A stretch of DNA of 12,120 nt from Acidimicrobiia bacterium (GTDB lineage: Bacteria > Actinomycetota > Acidimicrobiia > IMCC26256). The DNA is taken from the NCBI GenBank assembly GCA_023262065.1, contig JALRDW010000038.1:1-12120 (forward strand), read 5' to 3'. Under the pieces are notes generated by a model. The model saw only the letters and a program-made list of their open reading frames with translations. It did no database searches and was not told the origin of the DNA. The first letter of the stretch is position 1, and each line of letters opens with the position of its first letter. Shown piece by piece: positions 6,604 to 12,120 of the stretch. The position numbers were made by a program, and so were the translations under genes.

Positions 6604-6633
6604 ACGACCCCCGGACCGGGGTCCGGGGGTCGT
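6604..6633. terminator. Perfect 13-bp hairpin between convergent genes
   Basis: ACGACCCCCGGAC pairs perfectly with its complement around a 4-nt loop (CGGG), starting 13 bases after the stop of the Gfo/Idh/MocA gene and 37 bases beyond the end of the convergent small secreted-protein gene. It can serve both strands. No T-tract follows on either side. Confidence 0.7.
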
Positions 6634-6670
6634 CGCACGGGTCGCCGTCACGAGGATCGGCGCCGTGGGT

Positions 6671-6979
6671 TCAGTCGCACCAGGGGAACAGCTCGGGGTT
6701 CGAGCGGTGGAGCGAGAGCACCTGCGGGAGGGTGAACACCGTGGAGTCCGGAACCTCGGCGATGCCGCGCACGCCGAGCGCCTTCGCGGTGCCCGCGGTG
6801 ATGCCGCTCTTCGCGACGGCGGGGAACACCCCGAGGCTCTTGACGGTGGCCATGCCGATCTTCTGGCACTCGTTGCCGGTGGACGTGCCGCCGGCGGCCG
6901 CACCGGCGGGCGCGGCGAGGGCGCCGAGCGAACCGAGAGCGAACGCCGCGGTCGCGACGGTCATGCTGAGTCGCTTCAT
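6671..6979 (-). CDS. Small secreted protein with two cysteines, function unknown
   Basis: 102-residue protein that I do not recognise. It opens with a clear Sec signal peptide: MKRLSM, a hydrophobic core to about residue 22, and a probable cleavage after AGA near residue 27. The mature part of about 75 residues has only two cysteines, Cys38 near its start and Cys101 one residue before the end. They could form a single disulfide closing the chain. The middle is rich in Gly, Ala, Val and Lys (IGMATVKSLGVFPAVAK) and then VFTLPQVLSLHRSNPELF. The ATG at 6979 has an excellent ribosome site, AAGGAG, six bases upstream, which makes the gene convincing despite its size. It is transcribed alone, diverging from the NTF2-like gene 211 bp away. 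A role in the cell envelope or outside the cell is likely but unproven. Confidence 0.82.
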   Translation of the reverse strand: MKRLSMTVATAAFALGSLGALAAPAGAAAGGTSTGNECQKIGMATVKSLGVFPAVAKSGITAGTAKALGVRGIAEVPDSTVFTLPQVLSLHRSNPELFPWCD

Positions 6980-6985
6980 CGTGGT

Positions 6986-6991
6986 CTCCTT
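6986..6991 (-). promoter_or_regulatory. Ribosome binding site of the small secreted protein gene
   Basis: AAGGAG on the minus strand, six bases before the ATG at 6979. It is a near-consensus site and the main support, besides the signal peptide, for this start. Confidence 0.7.
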
Positions 6992-7190
6992 GGGGGTCGG
7001 GGCCGACGGGGTGTCGACGGGGGGAGTACGGATCCCGAGCCGATCCGGACGACGATCCCGGAGGACTTGAGGAAGCGTTCACCGGACCGAGAGGTGCGGC
7101 GGTCCTGTGCGCGCCCAGCGCGGGCGACCACGCGCCGAGTGCAGTCGGATTCGCTAGCCTCCGCGCACCGGGGTCTGAGGAGGGGGACGG

Positions 7191-7610
7191 ATGGGGATCG
7201 AGGCGAACCGGGCACTCGTCGAGGAGTTCTGGGCCACGCTCTACCGGCGGGACTGGGAGGCCATCGCCGCCTTCTTCACCGAGGACTCGCACTACACCGA
7301 CGTCCCGGCCCCCGAGGAGGGCGCGTTCGGCCCCGCCGAGATCGTCGCCCGGCTGCGTCTCGGGATCGAGCCGCTCGAGGCCTACATCGAGCACCGGCGC
7401 TCGCTCGTGGTCACCGAGGACATGGCGGTCACCGAGCACGGCGAGGAGTGGCACTGGTCCACCGGCGAGCGGGTCCTGCTCCCGTTCGTGTCGGTGATGG
7501 AGCTCCGGGACGGTCGCATCCTGCGCTGGTGGGACTACTGGGACATGGGGACCCTCATGGCGGCGGCCCCTGAGTGGTGGGTCACCCACATCATGGCGGG
7601 CTACAAGTAG
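7191..7610 (+). CDS. NTF2-like protein, limonene-1,2-epoxide-hydrolase-like (SnoaL/LEH superfamily)
   Basis: 139-residue single-domain protein of the NTF2-like cone fold. By memory-based alignment it matches Rhodococcus limonene-1,2-epoxide hydrolase through Tyr35 (in DSHYTD), the TEHGEEW strand and the C-terminal WWDYWD motif. The LEH catalytic set Arg99, Asp101 and Asp132 corresponds here to His83, Glu85 and Asp115. LEH Tyr53 and Asn55 correspond to Tyr35 and Asp37. The pocket is therefore polar and acidic but altered, so epoxide hydrolysis is possible but not assured; an isomerase or a binding role is equally open. The ATG at 7191 has GGAGG (7179-7183) seven bases upstream. A TAGCCT hexamer (7155-7160) could be its -10, although no -35 is evident. 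It appears monocistronic: a hairpin follows the stop. Confidence 0.85.
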   Translation: MGIEANRALVEEFWATLYRRDWEAIAAFFTEDSHYTDVPAPEEGAFGPAEIVARLRLGIEPLEAYIEHRRSLVVTEDMAVTEHGEEWHWSTGERVLLPFVSVMELRDGRILRWWDYWDMGTLMAAAPEWWVTHIMAGYK

Positions 7611-7616
7611 CGCCCG

Positions 7617-7637
7617 GCCGGGCCGATCCGGCCCGGC
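7617..7637 (+). terminator. Hairpin after the NTF2-like gene
   Basis: GCCGGGCC and GGCCCGGC form a perfect 8-bp stem with a 5-nt loop, starting 6 bases after the TAG stop at 7608-7610. No T-tract follows. Confidence 0.55.
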
Positions 7638-7648
7638 GGATCCTCCCC

Positions 7649-7678
7649 TTGTGGGATCGGCGACCGCTCCGTTACCCT
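7649..7678 (+). promoter_or_regulatory. Candidate sigma70-type promoter for the 7721-8733 gene group
   Basis: TTGTGG (7649-7654), an 18-bp spacer and TACCCT (7673-7678) resemble an actinobacterial housekeeping promoter. It sits directly after the hairpin of the preceding gene. The expected transcript would begin near 7685, where a small stem (CCCCGC, ACGA loop, GCGGGG; 7685-7700) precedes the start at 7721. Confidence 0.4.
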
Positions 7679-7720
7679 TCCCGCCCCCGCACGAGCGGGG
7701 TCGAGAGGGACGCATCGGTC

Positions 7721-7996
7721 GTGGAACACCATTCGAGTCGCCGCAGCGCACGTGGCCCGCGCGGGGCCGGCCTCGGTCCCGCCGCGCGCGCACACCACCA
7801 GGACGTGGCGCGTCGTCGGCCGCGGGAGGCGCCGCGGCCGGACCACATCCCGGTCCTCGTCACGGTGCCGCGTGGTGCGGTGGTCGAGGTCGCGTGGCGA
7901 TCGCGCGTCTCCGCGCGCATCGTCGCCGCCACGCTCGTGGCCTCGCTGCTCGCCGGGAGCGTGGCGGGTGCGTGCGCGATCCTCGGTGGCGTCTGA
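7721..7996 (+). CDS. Small basic protein with one C-terminal membrane segment, function unknown
   Basis: 91-residue protein that I do not recognise. Residues 1-40 are rich in Arg, His and Pro and probably disordered. Residues 41-62 (HIPVLVTVPRG onward) look like a short beta-type stretch. The C terminus, from about residue 66, is a hydrophobic Ala/Val/Leu/Gly helix (RIVAATLVASLLAG) reaching almost to the end, with one cysteine in it. By the positive-inside rule the basic N-terminal part would be cytoplasmic, as in a tail-anchored protein. The GTG at 7721 is chosen because it follows the candidate promoter and a GAGAGGGA stretch (7703-7710). Longer in-frame starts would overlap the preceding gene and its hairpin. 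The DUF3039 gene starts 37 bp downstream. Coding status rests on context and the hydrophobic segment and is uncertain. Confidence 0.45.
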   Translation: MEHHSSRRSARGPRGAGLGPAARAHHQDVARRRPREAPRPDHIPVLVTVPRGAVVEVAWRSRVSARIVAATLVASLLAGSVAGACAILGGV

Positions 7997-8033
7997 TCGG
8001 CGTCGGCCCGCGGTGCTCGGGCAGGATGACCTC

Positions 8034-8312
8034 ATGACCATCCCGAACCGGGGGGAGTCGACCCCGACGATCGCGCCGGTCCGGCCGCCGGTCGAGACCC
8101 CGACCGAGTCCACACAGCCGATCGACACCGACGGCGGCGACCACGACCGCTTCGCCCACTACTGCCGCAAGGACGACATCACCCGCGCCATGGTCACCGG
8201 CGAGGCGATCGTCGCGTTGTGCGGCAAGCAGTGGGTGCCGACCCGCGACCCCGAGCGCTACCCGATCTGCCCCACCTGCAAGGAGCGCAAGGCCGCGGGG
8301 TGGAGGCTCTGA
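8034..8312 (+). CDS. DUF3039-family protein, probable small zinc-binding protein
   Basis: 92-residue protein matching the actinobacterial family DUF3039 as I remember it. A variable Pro/Thr-rich head (1-33) is followed by the conserved core GDHDRFAHY, a TGEAIVALCGKQWVPTRDPERYPICPTC stretch spread over 55-82, and a Lys-rich tail. Cys63, Cys79 and Cys82, with His42 or Cys44, could bind one zinc ion in a ribbon-like arrangement; this is inference. No biochemical role is established for the family to my knowledge. The ATG at 8034 has AGGA (8023-8026) seven bases upstream and opens the conserved gene; longer in-frame extensions add only low-complexity sequence. The next gene begins one base after its stop, so the two proteins are probably made together. 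Confidence 0.88.
   Translation: MTIPNRGESTPTIAPVRPPVETPTESTQPIDTDGGDHDRFAHYCRKDDITRAMVTGEAIVALCGKQWVPTRDPERYPICPTCKERKAAGWRL
8302..8306 (+). promoter_or_regulatory. Ribosome binding site of the CxxC protein gene, inside the DUF3039 CDS
   Basis: GGAGG lies seven bases before the GTG at 8314 and within the last codons of the DUF3039 gene. It supports the GTG start and coupling of the two genes. Confidence 0.55.
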
Positions 8313-8313
8313 G

Positions 8314-8733
8314 GTGCCGCCCGCGATCTCCGCGCTGACCGGGGTCTACGACGCCGACGGCACCCTCGTCGGCGAACTGCGGTACTTCCTCGGCGCTCGG
8401 CTCGGTCGCGCGCACTGTGCCCTGTGCGACATCACCCACGGCTCCGTGCGCGAACGACCCGAGTGGCGCGAGTGCCGGGACGGCCTCGCGGTCCCGTTCG
8501 CGACGGTGCACCGCGACGAGCAGAGTCCGGCGGTGGCCGGCGCGACGGCCGGTGGGTACCCGGCGGTCGTCGCGACCCTCGACGACGGTACGGCCCTGTG
8601 CCTCCTCGGGGCCGAGGATCTCGAGATCGCCGCCCGGGCCGAGGACCGGCAGGCCGCGCTGGTGGCCGCGGTGGAGGCGGCCGCCGCCGACCGGGGTCTG
8701 GGGTGGTCGCCCGGTTCGCTGCGCGGTCCCTGA
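8314..8733 (+). CDS. Conserved-type hypothetical protein with an HCALCDITHG motif
   Basis: 139-residue cytoplasmic-looking protein with no signal peptide or membrane segment. I cannot name the family, although similar proteins are familiar from actinomycetes. It begins with an alternating strand pattern (TGVYDADGTLVGELRYFL) and then the motif HCALCDITHG (34-43). This holds Cys35 and Cys38 as a CxxC pair flanked by His34 and His42, suggesting metal binding or redox activity. Another cysteine, Cys54, follows in EWRECRDG. The middle has PFATVHRDEQ and a strand-like PAVVATLDDGTALCLLG, and the end is an alanine-rich helix (AALVAAVEAAAAD). The GTG start is one base after the DUF3039 stop and has a GGAGG site. 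A hairpin overlaps its stop codon. Function is unknown. Confidence 0.82.
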   Translation: MPPAISALTGVYDADGTLVGELRYFLGARLGRAHCALCDITHGSVRERPEWRECRDGLAVPFATVHRDEQSPAVAGATAGGYPAVVATLDDGTALCLLGAEDLEIAARAEDRQAALVAAVEAAAADRGLGWSPGSLRGP

Positions 8734-8755
8734 GGGCGCGGTCGGCGCGACCCTC
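8732..8755 (+). terminator. Imperfect hairpin at the end of the CxxC protein gene
   Basis: GAGGGCGCG pairs with CGCGACCCTC, giving nine base pairs with one bulged A and a 5-nt loop. It begins inside the TGA stop. It could end the short operon before the secreted hydrolase gene, or be partly read through. No T-tract follows. Confidence 0.4.
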
Positions 8756-8797
8756 CGGAGGTGGGAGGATGCAGGCCCCGCCATCCCCCGCCTCCCC

Positions 8798-9994
8798 ATG
8801 AGCCCTCGCCCCCGCCTCCCCGCCCGCCTCGGACTCGCCGCGCTCGTCGTGGTCCTCGCGGTCGGCGCCGGGGTCCCGGCCGGGGCCGCGCCGCGTCGCA
8901 GCCCGACCGACCCGGCGACCCGGATCGCCGCGCTCGGCACCCTCGTGGCGACGAACGATGCGGCGGCGGGCGCGGCCGACCGCGACGTCGCCTCCCTCAC
9001 CGGTCGGCTCGTGGCGCTGCAGCGGGCGGAGGCGGCGGCCCGGGCCCGCACCGACGCGTTGAGCGTCGCGGCGGACACGGCGCGCATCCGGCTGGCGGAC
9101 GCGCGCGCAGCCCTGCGACTGCTCGCGGTCGCGGCGTACCGTGACGGCGCCCGCCCCCAGGATCTCCTCGCGATCGTCGATGCGCGGGCTCCGATCGACG
9201 CCGTCCACCGGCAGTACCTCGTCGCCCGATCGGCGGAGATCCGCCAGCGGGCCATCGTGGAGTCGCGGCGGGCCGAGCGCGCCGCGCAGCGCGCGGTGCA
9301 GGAGGCCCGTGCGGCACGCGACCGCATCCGCCGTGACACCGAGACGGTGGAGTCCCAGCTGCCGGTGGCCCGTCGTCGGGCCGAGGCCGCCCGACGACGG
9401 GCCACGCTCGCTCGGTTCTGGTTGGCCCGGTGGCGCTCGGTCGAGGGTGGGATCGCGACGCTCATCCGGGGCCAGCCCGTCCTCGGCTCCGAGGAGATGG
9501 CGCGCTGGTTCGCCGCCACCCGTGGGACCCGGAACCGCACCACGGTGCCGATGCCGGAGCTCACGCGCTACTACGTCGAGGAGGGATCGGCGGAGAACGT
9601 GCGCAGCGACATCGCGTTCGCCCAGAGCATCCTCGAGACCGCGTCCTTCCGCTTCCCGGACGGCGGACAGGTCGCACCCTCGGACAACAACTTCGCGGGC
9701 ATGGATGCGTGCGACTCCTGTACGACGGGGTCCCGGTTCCCCGATGCGCGGACCGGGGTGCGGGCCCAGATGCAACAGCTGCGCGTCTACGCACAACCCG
9801 GGCTGCGCAACTGGATGCTCGGGCACCCGCCCGTGAACCCGCGCCTCGACACCCACTTCCTCAAGGGGCGGGTGCCGACCTGGGGCGGGCTGACCCGGAC
9901 CTGGGCGACTGCGTCCGGGTACGGCGACCGGATCATCGAGATCTACTGCGAGATGCTCGCCTGGCTCACCGACCGCGCGGGCCTCGACGCCTGA
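8798..9994 (+). CDS. Secreted coiled-coil protein with C-terminal glucosaminidase-like domain
   Basis: 398-residue exported protein, probably a peptidoglycan-cleaving N-acetylglucosaminidase acting in the cell wall. Residues 1-30 form a signal peptide (basic start, LAALVVVLAVGAG core, cleavage near AGAA). Residues about 37-205 are a long Ala/Arg/Glu-rich helical region with heptad-like spacing, expected to form coiled coils. Residues about 240-398 resemble the glucosaminidase (lysozyme-like) fold. The motif AQSILETASF contains Glu280 at the usual catalytic position, and SDNNFAGM (295-302) matches the NNxFG-type motif. Cys305 and Cys308, just after this motif, may bind metal or form a disulfide. 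The ATG at 8798 is chosen because the signal peptide begins there; no ribosome site is close. The coiled coil could regulate or tether the enzyme, as in divisome-linked hydrolases; this is inference. The gene is convergent with the FAD oxidoreductase, with 49 bp between stops. Confidence 0.85.
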   Translation: MSPRPRLPARLGLAALVVVLAVGAGVPAGAAPRRSPTDPATRIAALGTLVATNDAAAGAADRDVASLTGRLVALQRAEAAARARTDALSVAADTARIRLADARAALRLLAVAAYRDGARPQDLLAIVDARAPIDAVHRQYLVARSAEIRQRAIVESRRAERAAQRAVQEARAARDRIRRDTETVESQLPVARRRAEAARRRATLARFWLARWRSVEGGIATLIRGQPVLGSEEMARWFAATRGTRNRTTVPMPELTRYYVEEGSAENVRSDIAFAQSILETASFRFPDGGQVAPSDNNFAGMDACDSCTTGSRFPDARTGVRAQMQQLRVYAQPGLRNWMLGHPPVNPRLDTHFLKGRVPTWGGLTRTWATASGYGDRIIEIYCEMLAWLTDRAGLDA

Positions 9995-10043
9995 TCCGGC
10001 TCCGGTTCGGCGCTCGGCCGACGTCGCCGCCTCGCCGGGCCGT

Positions 10044-11264
10044 TCAGCGTGCGGCGAGGATCGCCTCCGCGGTTCTCCGGCCGGAGAAGAGGGCGCCCTG
10101 GATCGATGCGGTGTCGCGGTGGTCTCCGCAGACGTAACGACCCTCGCCGAGCGCGACCGCACGCCGGGCGTGCAGGGGCGCGCGCTGGTCGGGGTGGCCG
10201 TGCTCGATGCGATCGACGCGCAGCAGTTCCCAGGCCGCGACCTCGGGCCCGAACCAGCCCGTGAGCTGCTGGCGCACCGCCGCCGCGAGGTTGCTGCCGC
10301 CGGTGGTCCCGGGGATCGCGGCGGCGATGAGCGCCCGCCCCGGAGGCGCGTAGGTCGGGGCGACGGCGCTGAGCACCGCGACGTTGCGCGCCGGTCCGCG
10401 CTCGCCGTCGAGCGCGATCGCCCGTCCGATCCCCGCCGGGGGCTCGGGCGCCGAGAACCAGGCGCAGGCGGCGGCCCGGGAGCCCGGATCCGGCAGGTCG
10501 AGCAGGTGGGCCGCGGTGGGCCCGTCGGTCGCGATCACGATGGCCTCGGCGTCGATCGCGTCCCCGCCCTCGATCCGGACGGACCGCCCGGCGATCGATC
10601 CGACGCGGGCGCCGAGTTCGATGCATCCCTCGGGCAGACCCCGGGCCAGTTGCTCGGTGATCGCACCCATGCCGCGGGCGGGGACGACGGCGTCCCCCGT
10701 CGCGAGCATGCGCAGGATGAGCAGGAAGCGACGCGCCGACACGTCGAGGTCCGGGTCGAGCTGGATGCCCGCGAACAGGGGCCGCCAGAACCGATCGACC
10801 ATCGCGGTCGAGAACCCGCGGGCCGCCAGCAGCTCGCGGGTCGTGGAATCCGGGGTGCGGAGCAGTTCGGGCACGGTGCCGCGGGTCGCGATCCGCACGA
10901 GTGCGAGCAGACGGGCCTTGTCGATGGGGGTCCCGATGGGTGCCCGCACGGTCTCGAGGACGTGGCGCGGCGATCGGAACGGGTCGGCGACGTTCCAGGA
11001 CCGGTCGCCGACGCGGACCACGGCACCGGGCGCGAACGGTGCCGGCTCCAACGCGTCGAGGTCGAGGACCCGTTGCACCTCGGGGTAGGCGGTCAGGAGG
11101 ATCTGGAACCCCCGATCGAGGCGGTGGCCGTCGACGAGGTCCGTGCGGACGCGGCCGCCGACGCCGTCGGAGGCCTCGAGGAGGCGCACCTCGACCCCGG
11201 CCCGGGTCAGGGTGCGGGCACAGGCGAGACCGGCGAGGCCGGCCCCGACGATCACGACGGCCAT
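10044..11264 (-). CDS. FAD-dependent oxidoreductase of the flavin amine-oxidase type
   Basis: 406-residue flavoprotein of the amine oxidase / protoporphyrinogen oxidase / phytoene desaturase-like superfamily. FAD binding is shown by the N-terminal VVIVGAGLAGL (3-13), the ribose-binding Glu30, the GGRVRTD motif (36-42), IVIATDGPTA in the middle, and the C-terminal YVCGDHRDTASIQGALFSG, which closes the FAD site. The substrate domain between them has PFRSPRHVLETV and RFWRPLFAGIQLD; the latter resembles stretches in uncharacterised carotenoid-desaturase-like proteins. The length is normal and no motif is missing. The ATG at 11264 follows the stop of the MpaB-family gene by only 9 nt, so the two form an operon. 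The substrate (amine, porphyrin, carotenoid or other lipid) is not determined. Confidence 0.9.
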   Translation of the reverse strand: MAVVIVGAGLAGLACARTLTRAGVEVRLLEASDGVGGRVRTDLVDGHRLDRGFQILLTAYPEVQRVLDLDALEPAPFAPGAVVRVGDRSWNVADPFRSPRHVLETVRAPIGTPIDKARLLALVRIATRGTVPELLRTPDSTTRELLAARGFSTAMVDRFWRPLFAGIQLDPDLDVSARRFLLILRMLATGDAVVPARGMGAITEQLARGLPEGCIELGARVGSIAGRSVRIEGGDAIDAEAIVIATDGPTAAHLLDLPDPGSRAAACAWFSAPEPPAGIGRAIALDGERGPARNVAVLSAVAPTYAPPGRALIAAAIPGTTGGSNLAAAVRQQLTGWFGPEVAAWELLRVDRIEHGHPDQRAPLHARRAVALGEGRYVCGDHRDTASIQGALFSGRRTAEAILAAR

Positions 11265-11273
11265 GGGGCGAAC

Positions 11274-12120
11274 CTACCCGGCGGCGTCGGTCCGCCACGC
11301 GGCGACGGGCGGGGGCGGACCGAGCGCCCAGCCGAGCAGTGCGAGGAGCGCGCCCGCCGCGGGTCGGACCGCCAGCGTCTCCAGCCCCGGCACCGCCGGG
11401 AGGCGCAGCAGCATGCGTTGACGGAGGCTGAGCAACTCGACCGCTCCGGCGGCGATGACGCCGTAGGTCGGCAGCATCGCGACGGGCAGCGGCGGCAGCA
11501 TGAGGAAGCGGACCGCATCGTGCGCCGCCGCGCTCGCGCGCACCTCGCGGTGTGAGGCGATCCACTCGTGCAGGCCGGCCGCCCGGAGCGGCAGGTCGTC
11601 GGCCCCGAGGCGGAGGCCGAGCACACGCATCTCGCTCACGTACCGGTCGGCGTCGGCGTCGGAGAGCCCGCCGCCGTAGGTGCGGTACGCCACGAGGAAC
11701 GACTCGACCTCGACGTTGTGCACCCACGAGAGCAGGGCGGGGTCGCGTGCGTCGTAGGGCCGTCCGTCGTCGGCGACGCCGTGCACCCGTCCGTGGACCG
11801 CACGGACCGCGGCGATGGATCGTTCGGCGGCCGCGGTCGTCCCGTAGGTGGTGGTCGCCACGTACCGACCGGTGCGCGCGAGCCGCCCGAGCGGATCCGT
11901 CCGGTAGCTCGAGTGCTCGGCCACGCCGGCCATCGCGAGCGGGTGGAGGCTCTGCACGAGGAGTGCCCGCAGCCCGCCGACGAGCATCGACCGTCCGCTG
12001 TGGACCCGCCAGGTCACGGAGTCGGGGCCGAAGAGTCCATGATCCTCGGCGTCGGCGACGGGGAAGTCCGGGTACTCGCCGCTGCCCGCCGTGAGGATGC
12101 GGCGGACGGTGTCACCGAGG
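11274..12120 (-). CDS. MpaB-family oxygenase (DUF2236), 5' end outside the window
   Basis: At least 282 codons of an oxygenase MpaB-family protein, related to fungal MpaB and latex-clearing protein, which are heme-b proteins. The visible start is typical: a segment reading HGLFGPDS leads into VTWRVHSGRSMLVGGLRALL, then LHPLAMAGVAEHS and RTGRYVATTTYGTT. Later WVHNVEVESFLVAYRTYG carries the histidine that I take as the candidate axial heme ligand. A hydrophobic segment near PPLPVAMLPTYGVIAAG and a second near the C terminus suggest membrane contact. The frame is open and similar to the family right up to the window edge, so the GTG at 12017 is internal, not the start. The stop is TAG at 11276-11274, 9 nt before the FAD oxidoreductase. 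The substrate is unknown; oxygenation or oxidative cleavage of a hydrophobic compound would fit. Confidence 0.9.
   Translation of the reverse strand, partial: LGDTVRRILTAGSGEYPDFPVADAEDHGLFGPDSVTWRVHSGRSMLVGGLRALLVQSLHPLAMAGVAEHSSYRTDPLGRLARTGRYVATTTYGTTAAAERSIAAVRAVHGRVHGVADDGRPYDARDPALLSWVHNVEVESFLVAYRTYGGGLSDADADRYVSEMRVLGLRLGADDLPLRAAGLHEWIASHREVRASAAAHDAVRFLMLPPLPVAMLPTYGVIAAGAVELLSLRQRMLLRLPAVPGLETLAVRPAAGALLALLGWALGPPPPVAAWRTDAAG

Noticed and set aside
7084..7105. GGACCG-N10-CGGTCC inverted repeat in the 211-bp divergent region 6980-7190
   Set aside because: Six-base arms with a 10-nt spacer are expected by chance at this GC content; no regulator gene is adjacent. The rest of the region shows only the ribosome sites and a weak TAGCCT hexamer.
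9995..10043. CGGCG...CGCCG repeat between the convergent glucosaminidase and FAD oxidoreductase genes as a terminator
   Set aside because: Only five base pairs with a 12-nt loop; too weak to call in this composition.
8432..10162. A 576-codon open frame on the minus strand
   Set aside because: It is antisense to the CxxC and glucosaminidase genes and gives an Arg/Pro/Gly/Ala-rich translation without motifs.
10119..11555. A 478-codon open frame on the plus strand
   Set aside because: It is antisense to the FAD oxidoreductase and MpaB genes, with repetitive Arg/Gly/Asp/Glu translation and no family motif.
9943..11727. A 594-codon open frame on the minus strand
   Set aside because: It lies on the same strand as the FAD oxidoreductase and MpaB genes but in another frame, almost entirely Arg/Pro/Ala-rich; the other frame has complete FAD motifs.
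11274..12017. GTG at 12017 as the start of the MpaB-family gene
   Set aside because: The frame stays open to the window edge and the upstream residues (including HGLFGPDS just before VTWRVH) match the family, so the true start lies outside.
1..12120. tRNA genes, CRISPR repeats, insertion sequences, toxin-antitoxin or phage-defence genes
   Set aside because: I looked for cloverleaf-like segments, spaced direct repeats, terminal inverted repeats and transposase, integrase, nuclease or defence motifs and saw none; base composition looks uniform, so there is no sign of a recently acquired island.

Overview
The window is very GC-rich (about 70% or more by eye), densely packed with third-position G/C codons, and uses GTG and TTG starts freely. 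Together with an MpaB/DUF2236-family gene, a DUF3039 gene and purine-rich ribosome sites, this suggests a chromosomal segment of an actinomycete (Actinomycetota). An acidimicrobial lineage is plausible but not proven. I see no tRNA, rRNA, CRISPR array, insertion sequence or phage gene, and no gene-free stretch longer than about 210 bases.

Left part (1-5475, all minus strand). Read in the direction of transcription, it starts with an aldo/keto reductase (5475-4537) whose stop overlaps the start of an SsuD-like flavin monooxygenase (4540-3464) by 4 nt. A 103-bp gap then leads to an aldehyde dehydrogenase (3360-1912). A strong GC hairpin (1853-1877) separates these from a second unit: a potassium-channel-like protein, a VOC/glyoxalase-fold protein that overlaps it by 14 nt, and a zinc-dependent alcohol dehydrogenase that runs off the left edge. 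An SsuD-type enzyme would release an aldehyde and sulfite from a sulfonate, and several neighbours handle aldehydes or alcohols. The region therefore reads as a carbonyl or sulfonate catabolic neighbourhood; this is inference.

Centre (5476-7610). A Gfo/Idh/MocA oxidoreductase diverges from the aldo/keto reductase across only 23 bp. That gap holds two overlapping, oppositely oriented -10-like hexamers and no ribosome site for either gene. A perfect 13-bp hairpin closes the Gfo gene and is shared with a convergent small secreted two-cysteine protein. Divergent from the latter is an NTF2/limonene-epoxide-hydrolase-like protein with an altered catalytic triad.

Right-centre (7611-9994, plus strand). 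A candidate promoter precedes a small basic tail-anchored protein of unknown function. It is followed by a DUF3039 protein, a CxxC conserved-type protein one base later, and a secreted coiled-coil protein with a C-terminal glucosaminidase-like (peptidoglycan hydrolase) domain.

Right end (10044-12120, minus strand). An MpaB-family heme-oxygenase-like gene, cut by the window edge at its 5' end, is followed 9 nt later by an FAD-dependent amine-oxidase-like protein. The pair is probably a two-gene oxidative operon.
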